Positions 1 through 3,830 of a stretch of DNA of 5,484 nucleotides are shown here, one piece after another (the stretch's first letter is position 1; every line of letters begins with the position of its first letter). The stretch is from positions 1 to 5,484 of the forward strand of contig JAUVIJ010000139.1 of the NCBI GenBank assembly GCA_030592835.1, read 5' to 3'. Made by a program: the position numbers and the translations under genes. The notes below the pieces were generated by a model. That model was not told where the DNA came from. It ran no database searches and was given only the letters and a program-made list of their open reading frames with translations. Source of the DNA: Candidatus Cloacimonadota bacterium. GTDB lineage: Bacteria; Cloacimonadota; Cloacimonadia; Cloacimonadales; TCS61.

Positions 1-93
1 ACAGAACCTATTATCCGCATCTATGTTGAAAGTAGGAGTCAGGAAAGATCACAAAAACTTTGCCGGGAGACAATAGAAAAACTATTAAATTAG
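1..93 (+). CDS. C-terminal end of a phosphoglucosamine/phosphomanno-mutase (GlmM-like), partial
   Basis: Frame 1 is open from the left edge to a TAG at 91-93 and encodes 30 residues starting TEPIIRIYVES. This matches the (S)GTEP..R.Y.E signature of the last domain of the alpha-D-phosphohexomutase superfamily, a loop that binds the substrate phosphate, followed by the usual closing amphipathic helix (here SQKLCRETIEKLLN). In bacteria these cytoplasmic enzymes interconvert hexose 1- and 6-phosphates; GlmM makes glucosamine-1-phosphate for UDP-GlcNAc and hence peptidoglycan. The active-site serine and the metal and sugar-binding domains lie outside the window, so GlmM cannot be told from ManB/Pgm types. 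GlmM is my first guess because TEPIIR fits it well. No clear terminator follows directly. The gene converges on the minus-strand tRNA/GIY-YIG unit. Confidence 0.75.
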   Translation, partial: TEPIIRIYVESRSQERSQKLCRETIEKLLN

Positions 94-236
94 TAATCAA
101 ATGTTCTCAAATCTAATTATAGATCTTTTATTTAAACTTATCATTGCTAGGATTCTTCATGCTTTTCTAATGATTTGTCCCACCGAAGCTTTTCAGGTGA
201 TTTTGCCTTAGAGTCAAAAAAAAATAATCACACTAG

Positions 237-280
237 TTCCCAAGCCTGTAAGGGTGATGTATATTACTCCTAGCTTGGAA
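237..280. repeat. Compound imperfect hairpin with TTCCCAAGC / GCTTGGAA arms
   Basis: The outer arms TTCCCAAGC (237-245) and GCTTGGAA (273-280) pair over 8 bp with one bulged C. Inside them a second stem forms between AGGGTGAT (251-258) and ATTACTCCT (263-271), with one bulged T, one G-T pair and a GTAT loop. The CCCAAGC arm is shared with the hairpin at 401-426, so the two may be diverged members of one palindromic repeat family. No T tract follows, so it is not a classical terminator. Confidence 0.5.
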
Positions 281-314
281 ATTGGAAAGGATTCGATCAT
301 TTCACCGGAAGTTT

Positions 315-357
315 ATTTAGCTCGACTCGAGTTCACAGAACCCGAGTCGGGTTAAAT
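315..357. repeat. Long hairpin: 20-bp imperfect stem, 3-nt loop
   Basis: Bases 315-334 pair with 338-357 around an ACA loop. The stem has 20 positions with one A-C mismatch (330/342) and two G-T pairs (322/350 and 320/352) when read on the + strand. The core arms are GACTCGAGTTC and GAACCCGAGTC. The flanks do not contain the T run expected of an intrinsic terminator, so a REP-like or protein-binding palindrome is more likely. It is the strongest unassigned secondary structure in the window. Confidence 0.6.
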
Positions 358-374
358 TATTAGATGAGCATGAT

Positions 375-390
375 GGAAGCAGGGGCTTCC
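375..390. repeat. Small perfect hairpin (GGAAGC-AGGG-GCTTCC)
   Basis: A 6-bp perfect inverted repeat surrounds an AGGG tetraloop. Bases 384-392 (GGCTTCCGG) also recur at 478-486 and 837-845, inside the tRNA-like repeats, so this may be a stray fragment of that element. It is short enough to be chance. Confidence 0.3.
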
Positions 391-400
391 GGAAATATTA

Positions 401-426
401 TGTCCCCAAGCTGGAGCTTAGGGACA
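401..426. repeat. Degenerate REP-like palindrome (PSWSLGTR / VPKLEL repeat family)
   Basis: The arms 401-411 and 416-426 pair over 11 positions with one C-A mismatch (407/420) around a TGGA loop. The sequence resembles a palindrome of the form GTTCCCAAGCTGGAGCTTGGGAAC that I recall as highly repeated in many environmental bacterial genomes. There its translations appear in spurious small proteins as PSWSLGTR or VPKLELGNE. Here one frame reads SPSWSLGTR and another VPKLELRDKE. Family membership rests on memory plus this translation signature; the copy is degenerate. Confidence 0.5.
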
Positions 427-444
427 AGGAGAAAACTCAAAAGA

Positions 445-472
445 AAAAAGGCCTTCTTGCGAAGACCTTTTT
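445..472 (-). terminator. Intrinsic terminator after the GIY-YIG gene (copy 1)
   Basis: On the minus strand AAAAAGG-T-CTTC, loop GCAA, GAAG-G-CCTTTTT forms a 12-bp stem with one T-G pair and a GNRA tetraloop, followed by an extended T-rich run (TTTTTTCTTTT). On the + strand the wobble becomes a C-A mismatch, so it fits minus-strand transcription better. It may still help to stop + strand transcription from the upstream mutase gene. Confidence 0.8.
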
Positions 473-511
473 ATTATGGCTTCCGGCAACCGCCGGAGAT
501 TTGAACCCCCG
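445..511 (-). repeat. tRNA-3'-end-like direct repeat, distal copy
   Basis: Identical over 67 bp to 804-870. On the minus strand it starts with CGGGGGTTCAAATC, a T-stem/T-loop consensus. It continues with a 6-bp hairpin (TCCGGC-GGTT-GCCGGA) where the acceptor strand would be, then AGCCATAATA and the terminator stem. There is no 5' tRNA half upstream, only the end of the GIY-YIG gene, so this is a fragment and not a functional tRNA. In this copy only, a preceding GCCGGA (512-517) offers a second pairing partner for TCCGGC. Confidence 0.8.
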
Positions 512-542
512 TCCGGCTCCTGACGTATAACAATCAATTTAA

Positions 543-788
543 TCATTTTTCTAGTAAATCTCGTATGAAATTTCTTCCTTGATGACTTTTCAGTTCTTTC
601 TCACGTCTCATGGCATCACGTTTACTCACGAAAGCCTCTTTATAAATCAAATTCCAAGGTCGAAAACTCTTCGACCACCCCTTCATACCTAGTTCATTAT
701 GATTCAGTAACCGCTTTCCTAAATTTGACGTGTAACCTATATAGATTTTGTCATATTTATCAGAATAAAGTACATAAACTGTATACAT
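543..788 (-). CDS. Small single-domain GIY-YIG nuclease family protein
   Basis: Encodes 81 residues forming one GIY-YIG domain, with no added DNA-binding domain. The N-terminal half has the Y-V-L strand (Y5 within MYTVYVLYS) in place of GIY, YIG at 16-18 followed by YTSNL, and R26 in GKRLLNHN. A conserved RPW follows at 43-45, and the likely metal-binding glutamate is E63 in AMRREKELK. This matches the compact YhbQ/UPF0213-like class of about 80-100 residues, and the ending KSHQGRNFIRDLLEK is typical, so the gene looks intact. I chose the ATG at 788 because AAAGGA sits 6 nt upstream and the domain starts there. The frame stays open to an ATG at 848, but that extension is translated from the tRNA-like repeat. 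The gene lies behind two terminators with no promoter visible in between. Nuclease activity is known for the superfamily; the target here is unknown. Confidence 0.9.
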   Translation of the reverse strand: MYTVYVLYSDKYDKIYIGYTSNLGKRLLNHNELGMKGWSKSFRPWNLIYKEAFVSKRDAMRREKELKSHQGRNFIRDLLEK

Positions 789-803
789 TAATTGTCCTTT
801 AAT

Positions 804-831
804 AAAAAGGCCTTCTTGCGAAGACCTTTTT
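804..831 (-). terminator. Intrinsic terminator just upstream of the GIY-YIG start (copy 2)
   Basis: Same 12-bp stem with GCAA tetraloop as at 445-472 and 878-905, followed on the minus strand by TTTTTATT. Its T run ends only a few bases before the AAAGGA ribosome binding site of the GIY-YIG gene, so it should reduce transcription into that gene. Confidence 0.75.
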
Positions 832-870
832 ATTATGGCTTCCGGCAACCGCCGGAGATTTGAACCCCCG
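804..870 (-). repeat. tRNA-3'-end-like direct repeat, proximal copy
   Basis: Identical over 67 bp to 445-511. It lies 7 nt from the tRNA-Asn terminator (878-905) and its own terminator ends about 15 nt before the GIY-YIG start codon. It shares with tRNA-Asn the 14-nt T-loop block CGGGGGTTCAAATC and the 36-nt block GCCATAATA plus terminator. Between those blocks it carries TCCGGCGGTTGCCGGAA instead of the tRNA-Asn acceptor strand. Relative to a normal tRNA it is about 6 nt too long between T-loop and CCA. Confidence 0.8.
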
Positions 871-877
871 CTTGGTA

Positions 878-905
878 AAAAAGGCCTTCTTGCGAAGACC
901 TTTTT
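878..905 (-). terminator. Intrinsic terminator of tRNA-Asn (copy 3)
   Basis: The stem AAAAAGG-T-CTTC / GAAG-G-CCTTTTT with GCAA loop begins 4 nt after the encoded CCA of tRNA-Asn and ends in a run of six T on the minus strand. Bases 878-913 are identical to the corresponding 36 bases of both repeat copies downstream. Confidence 0.85.
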
Positions 906-909
906 ATTA

Positions 910-984
910 TGGCTCCTGAAGAGGGATTTGAACCCCCGACCTAGTGGTTAACAGCCACCCGCTCTACCGCTGAGCTATTCAGGA
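910..984 (-). tRNA. tRNA-Asn (anticodon GUU)
   Basis: The minus strand folds into a complete 75-nt cloverleaf including an encoded CCA. The acceptor stem TCCTGAA/TTCAGGA is a perfect 7 bp. The D stem is GCTC/GAGC. The anticodon stem GGTGG/CCACT has one G-T pair and its loop CTGTTAA places GTT at positions 34-36. The T stem GGGGG/CCCTC has one G-T pair around TTCAAAT, and the discriminator is G, as in E. coli tRNA-Asn. It reads asparagine codons AAC and AAU. It lies 65 nt downstream of serA on the same strand and has its own likely promoter and terminator. Its T-loop and trailer are the apparent source of the two repeats downstream. Confidence 0.97.
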
Positions 985-1002
985 TAATTTAACTAAAAAT
1001 AC

Positions 1003-1030
1003 TTTTTAAAAACCTTGTTTTTTGTGTCAA
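1003..1030 (-). promoter_or_regulatory. Likely promoter of tRNA-Asn
   Basis: On the minus strand a perfect -35 box TTGACA (1030-1025) is followed after 16 nt by TAAAAA (1008-1003), a 4-of-6 match to the -10 consensus. Transcription would start about 10 nt before the tRNA 5' end. The spacing and perfect -35 box support it; the weak -10 lowers certainty. No terminator is visible between serA and this site. Confidence 0.45.
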
Positions 1031-1049
1031 CTCTATTTTATCAAGTGAA

Positions 1050-1976
1050 TTATTTATTGACCTGGAAGGTCGTATCTCCCTTTTCGAAAAAAGCTATGAT
1101 CTGTTTGATCGCTGCCAGACCAGCATTGACATTTGCTTCCTTGGTTTGAGCTCCCATTTTCTTGGGTGTGAAATAACAGCGATCTCCGAACTTTTCCAGC
1201 ATTTCTTCTTTCTTTTCGGGAGCTATATCAGAAGCGTATTTAAGGTCTTCTCTATTCTTGAATACTCTTATCAATCCCTCTTCATCCACAACTTCCTTTC
1301 TAGCAGTATTGATTATAGCTGCTCCCTGTTTCATCATACCGATCAATTTCTCATTTATCGATTGACGGGTTTCCGGAACAGAAGGTAAATTCAATGAAAT
1401 ATAATCACAATTACGGTAAAGCTCCTCAACGTTATTTACTGGTTCTACACCTTCGGCTTTTATCAATTCCGGCTTAATAAATGGGTCATATGCAAATACT
1501 TCCATAGCAAATCCCTTCGCTATTCTAGCGATATTCCTACCTACATTGCCATAAGCATGAATCCCGATCTTCTTCCCCTTTAGTTCAGTTCCGGGTTTTC
1601 CATTAAAATGGCCCCTGGCAAGGTAAACCATCATTCCCAGAGCAAGTTCAGCAACTGCGTTGGAGTTCTGTCCGGGTGTATTCATTACTACTATTCCCTT
1701 TTCCGTCGCAGCTTCCAGATCAACATTATCATAACCGGCTCCCCCTCGAACTACAATTTTCAGATTATTACTGTTGGCAATAATATCTCTGGTTACTTTA
1801 TCACTTCTGATAATAAGTGCATCAACTTCTTTGACAGCTTCGACAAGTTCATTCTGTTCAGTATACTTTTCTAAAAGGATCAATTCATAATCTGTATTTC
1901 TACAAATATCCGAAATCTGTTCCACAGCTTCTCCGGCAAATGGTTTTGCCGTTGCCACCAGTACTTTTTTTGACAT
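1050..1976 (-). CDS. serA: D-3-phosphoglycerate dehydrogenase (short form, Lys active-site variant)
   Basis: Encodes 308 residues of a D-2-hydroxyacid dehydrogenase that reads very like Bacteroides 3-phosphoglycerate dehydrogenase. It would oxidise 3-phosphoglycerate to 3-phosphohydroxypyruvate with NAD+, the first step of serine synthesis in the cytoplasm. Landmarks are RGGAGYDNVD (77-86) and MNTPGQNSNAVAE (98-110). The Rossmann loop IHAYGNVGRNIA (139-150) keeps GNVG but lacks the first glycine of GxGxxG, and D164 would bind the NAD ribose. The catalytic Arg is R226 in NTARKEVVDEEGL. The usual TPHxG motif is TPKKMGAQT (270-278), with Lys in place of the catalytic His. No ACT or ASB domain follows, so serine feedback as in E. 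coli SerA is not expected. AGAGGA precedes the ATG at 1976 by about 5 nt. It is divergent from the pseudopilin-like gene. Confidence 0.9.
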   Translation of the reverse strand: MSKKVLVATAKPFAGEAVEQISDICRNTDYELILLEKYTEQNELVEAVKEVDALIIRSDKVTRDIIANSNNLKIVVRGGAGYDNVDLEAATEKGIVVMNTPGQNSNAVAELALGMMVYLARGHFNGKPGTELKGKKIGIHAYGNVGRNIARIAKGFAMEVFAYDPFIKPELIKAEGVEPVNNVEELYRNCDYISLNLPSVPETRQSINEKLIGMMKQGAAIINTARKEVVDEEGLIRVFKNREDLKYASDIAPEKKEEMLEKFGDRCYFTPKKMGAQTKEANVNAGLAAIKQIIAFFEKGDTTFQVNK

Positions 1977-2000
1977 ATTTTCCTCTGGAGTTTTTTGTTT

Positions 2001-2094
2001 TAAATAGCTTTTTCACAGATTTTTCGTCAAGTATTATCGCCATAAAATAGAGAACAAAAAACTTGACGAGATTGGATGATATCAGGTTTATACA
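2001..2094. promoter_or_regulatory. Symmetrical divergent promoter region (serA / pseudopilin-like gene)
   Basis: A perfect 9-bp inverted repeat, TCGTCAAGT (2024-2032) and ACTTGACGA (2061-2069), places a TTGACG -35-like box facing each gene. Toward serA, TATTTA (2006-2001) follows after 18 nt. Toward the + strand gene, TTTATA or TATACA (2087-2094) follows after 18-20 nt. Both -10 boxes are weak. The symmetry could instead be an operator for a dimeric regulator, with arm centres about 37 bp apart. Confidence 0.4.
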
Positions 2095-2116
2095 TGAAAA
2101 ATCTCAAGGAGCTGAA

Positions 2117-2482
2117 ATGAAAAAAATCAGTGTCTATAAAATCATAAGTATATTGGCTTTTGTTGTGCTGGCATTTATTCTTATTCTCCCTCAAAAATTT
2201 AATGTTAATCGAAAACAGAAGACTGAAGAATGCGTCAGGAATATGAAGACCATTTATGAAGCTATAGAGGATTACATGCAAGAAAGAGAAGAAAATTTCA
2301 CGGGAACTGCTCAAGATCTTATGAGAATGAACTATTTGAAAAAAACCTACGAATGTCCAGAAAATGGGGTTGGTGATAAATATTTCATGGAAGGAAATTT
2401 CGAAACGGGAGAAATAATTGTTAAATGTCCCCACGAAGTAAAATTCAAAGATCACGTACTTCCGGAAAACATTTTTGAATAA
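2117..2482 (+). CDS. Small membrane-anchored pseudopilin-like protein, hypothetical
   Basis: Encodes 121 residues. A short basic N-terminus (MKKISVYK) is followed by one hydrophobic segment (about 9-25) and then a soluble domain of about 95 residues, expected outside the cytoplasmic membrane. The domain pattern resembles the C-terminal part of many type IV pilin-like or type II secretion pseudopilins: EC..NMKTIYEAIEDY (38-53, C39), a central L-rich turn, YECPENG (78-84, C80) and VKCPHEVKFKDH (102-113, C104 and H106). The prepilin peptidase signature (G followed by FTLxE) is absent, so it may be a non-processed relative. I chose ATG 2117 because AAGGAG precedes it by about 6 nt and the anchor begins there; a TTG in frame at 2063 is the -35 box. 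A terminator follows and no secretion or pilus genes are adjacent. The family call is inference from the cysteine pattern. Confidence 0.7.
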   Translation: MKKISVYKIISILAFVVLAFILILPQKFNVNRKQKTEECVRNMKTIYEAIEDYMQEREENFTGTAQDLMRMNYLKKTYECPENGVGDKYFMEGNFETGEIIVKCPHEVKFKDHVLPENIFE

Positions 2483-2504
2483 GTGATAGATCATTTATTA
2501 AGTT

Positions 2505-2533
2505 AACCTTCAAGGCAACTTGAAGGTTTTTTT
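2505..2533 (+). terminator. Strong intrinsic terminator between the pseudopilin-like gene and folC
   Basis: AACCTTCAAG (2505-2514) and CTTGAAGGTT (2519-2528) form a perfect 10-bp stem around a GCAA tetraloop, followed by an uninterrupted T run (2527-2533). It lies 22 nt after the upstream stop codon. The T run ends 5 nt before the folC ATG, and the only purine-rich Shine-Dalgarno-like bases for folC (GAAGG, 2522-2526) sit inside its 3' arm. Confidence 0.9.
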
Positions 2534-2538
2534 ATATA

Positions 2539-3819
2539 ATGATGAAATATAAACAATTTCTTGAATATATCTATGCCAGACATTCCGGGAATGTTAAACT
2601 GGGTTTGGATAGGATTCAGAGTATTCTCAAGGTTATGGGAGAACCAATCCTGAATCTGCAAGGCATACATATTGCCGGCACAAATGGTAAAGGTTCCTGT
2701 GCCGCCATGTGTGAAGCGATGGCTCTTGAACATGGACTCACAACCGGGTTGAATACTTCCCCTCATCTGATCGATTACCGAGAACGATTTCGGATAAATG
2801 GTGAGTACATCGATTCTGATCTTCTGATCAGGACATATAAGAAATGGGAGAATATCCTAGAAAAATTCCAGGCGTCTTTCTTCGAGATCACAACTGCCAT
2901 GGCATTTTATTTATTCCATCAGAAGAAGCTTGAATGTTCGATCTTTGAAGTTGGTCTGGGAGGAAGACTGGACGGAACAAGACCATTTAAATCAACTGTA
3001 ACAGCAATAACATCAATATCTTATGACCATACAAAAAGCCTTGGGAATAGAATCAGAAAGATCGCTCTGGAAAAAGCCGGGATTTTGAAAACAGATACTC
3101 CTCTTGTTCTGGGCAGAATGTCCGCTGTTGCCAGGAATACGATCTTTAACCAAAGTCTCGATAAAAATATAGATGTATATCGTTTAGGGAAGGAATACAC
3201 TATTTCAAATATTCGATTGAGTGACAAAGGTACGGTCTTTGATTACAGTATAAAGGACCTGGATCTGCCTTATTTGCGAACAAACCTACTGGGTGAACAT
3301 CAAGCACTCAATGCCGGTGTTGCAATTACAGCATTCCTGTTATTTCTCAACAGAACTGGTGTTGTGCCGGATAAGAAGAAAATAAGGTCAGGACTGCTCA
3401 GAGTTAACTGGCCGGGCAGATTGCAGGTAATAAAGGAAAAACCGCTGGTACTTGTTGACGGAGCTCATAATGAAGAAGGAATAAAATCACTGGTCAGCAG
3501 TCTGGATAAAATTTTCCCAGAAAGAAAAAAAGTTTTTGTTCTAGCAATTTTACGTGATAAAAATCTAAGTAATATAATCGCTCGAATTTGTAAAAATGCA
3601 GATAAAGTCTATATTTCCAAAAATAAATCAAACAGGGCTGCAGAAATTGATCAGCAGGAAAAGTATGTTATAAAAAACAATACCAATTATGAAATTTATC
3701 CTGATGTAGTAACAGCAACTAACGAAGCTGTAAAAAAGGCAAATAGAGATGATGTAATCATTATTACCGGATCTCTTTATACAATTTCAGAAATCCTCGG
3801 CAATAATAATCTCAGATAA
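2539..3819 (+). CDS. folC: Folylpolyglutamate synthase / dihydrofolate synthase
   Basis: Encodes 426 residues, the usual FolC length. The enzyme uses ATP to add glutamate to dihydropteroate and/or folates in the cytoplasm. Motifs in order: GLDRIQSILKVMG (22-34), P-loop GTNGKGS (47-53), folate loop TSPHLIDYRERFRINGE (73-89), FEITTAMAFYLF (115-126), EVGLGGRLDGTR (137-148), SYDHTKSLG (161-169) and EKAGILK (178-184, where the carbamylated lysine falls). The Mur ligase C-terminal domain shows NWPGRLQV (290-297), VDGAHNEEG (306-314) and ITGSLYTISE (409-418). GGRLDGTR is a slight departure from the common GGRLDATN. Two Met codons stand in tandem at 2539 and 2542; either can serve, since the homologous sequence begins with KYKQFLEYI. 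No properly spaced ribosome binding site is visible because a terminator occupies the leader. It converges on the FG-GAP gene with an 11-nt gap. Confidence 0.95.
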   Translation: MMKYKQFLEYIYARHSGNVKLGLDRIQSILKVMGEPILNLQGIHIAGTNGKGSCAAMCEAMALEHGLTTGLNTSPHLIDYRERFRINGEYIDSDLLIRTYKKWENILEKFQASFFEITTAMAFYLFHQKKLECSIFEVGLGGRLDGTRPFKSTVTAITSISYDHTKSLGNRIRKIALEKAGILKTDTPLVLGRMSAVARNTIFNQSLDKNIDVYRLGKEYTISNIRLSDKGTVFDYSIKDLDLPYLRTNLLGEHQALNAGVAITAFLLFLNRTGVVPDKKKIRSGLLRVNWPGRLQVIKEKPLVLVDGAHNEEGIKSLVSSLDKIFPERKKVFVLAILRDKNLSNIIARICKNADKVYISKNKSNRAAEIDQQEKYVIKNNTNYEIYPDVVTATNEAVKKANRDDVIIITGSLYTISEILGNNNLR

Positions 3820-3830
3820 TACAGAAGAAG

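Larger units (their letters stand above)
94..444. other. Intergenic stretch with palindromes, no credible gene
   Basis: About 350 bases separate the mutase stop codon from the first tRNA-like repeat. Stop codons are frequent in all frames, and the only ATG-started reading frame of any length (364-504, 46 codons) runs through repeats and is judged spurious. The stretch carries four separate inverted repeats, annotated individually (237-280, 315-357, 375-390 and 401-426). Bases 94-230 are AT-rich and show nothing I can assign beyond a weak 5-bp hairpin at 111-124. The density of palindromes suggests a landing area for REP-like non-coding repeats between converging transcription units. Confidence 0.6.
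445..870 (-). mobile_element. Putative minimal GIY-YIG element between tRNA-3'-end-like direct repeats
   Basis: Two perfectly identical 67-bp direct repeats (445-511 and 804-870) bracket a single small GIY-YIG nuclease gene (543-788), giving a unit of about 359 bp (gene plus one repeat). Read on the minus strand, each repeat has a tRNA-like T-arm, then GCCA, then a trailer and terminator identical to those of the adjacent tRNA-Asn. The element begins only 7 nt beyond that tRNA's terminator. Seen directly: the repeats, the gene and the adjacency. Inferred: that this is a mobile or duplicating element that uses tRNA 3' ends. There is no transposase, integrase or terminal inverted repeat, so movement would have to rely on nuclease-driven recombination. 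Assembly error or simple tandem duplication remains possible. Confidence 0.4.

Noticed and set aside
111..135. Terminator for the upstream mutase (ATCTA-ATTA-TAGAT then T-rich)
   Set aside because: The stem is only 5 bp, mostly A-T, and the T run is interrupted; too weak to claim.
364..504. Plus-strand 46-codon frame starting ATG and containing SPSWSLGTR
   Set aside because: It is translated from the palindrome at 401-426 and the tRNA-like repeat, has no ribosome binding site, and is the typical spurious product of this repeat.
445..511. A second complete tRNA at the distal repeat
   Set aside because: Only the T-arm and 3' end are present; the preceding bases are the end of the GIY-YIG gene, and the spacing from T-loop to CCA is about 6 nt too long.
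789..848. Upstream extension of the GIY-YIG gene to an ATG at 848
   Set aside because: The added 20 residues come from the repeat and terminator; AAAGGA and the domain start both support ATG 788.
445..913. CRISPR-like array from three related repeats
   Set aside because: The repeats are unevenly spaced, contain tRNA and terminator sequence, and one spacer is a gene; no CRISPR features are present.
1146..1388. Plus-strand frames opposite serA
   Set aside because: They are antisense to a gene with full family motifs and have no plausible start signals.
2063..2116. Longer pseudopilin-like gene starting at TTG 2063
   Set aside because: The TTG is part of a TTGACG promoter-like box and lacks a ribosome binding site. 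ATG 2117 has AAGGAG and begins the basic/hydrophobic anchor.
2027..2494. Minus-strand frame opposite the pseudopilin-like gene
   Set aside because: It overlaps a well-supported + strand gene with ribosome binding site and terminator, and its translation is rich in Phe/Ile/Ser without family resemblance.
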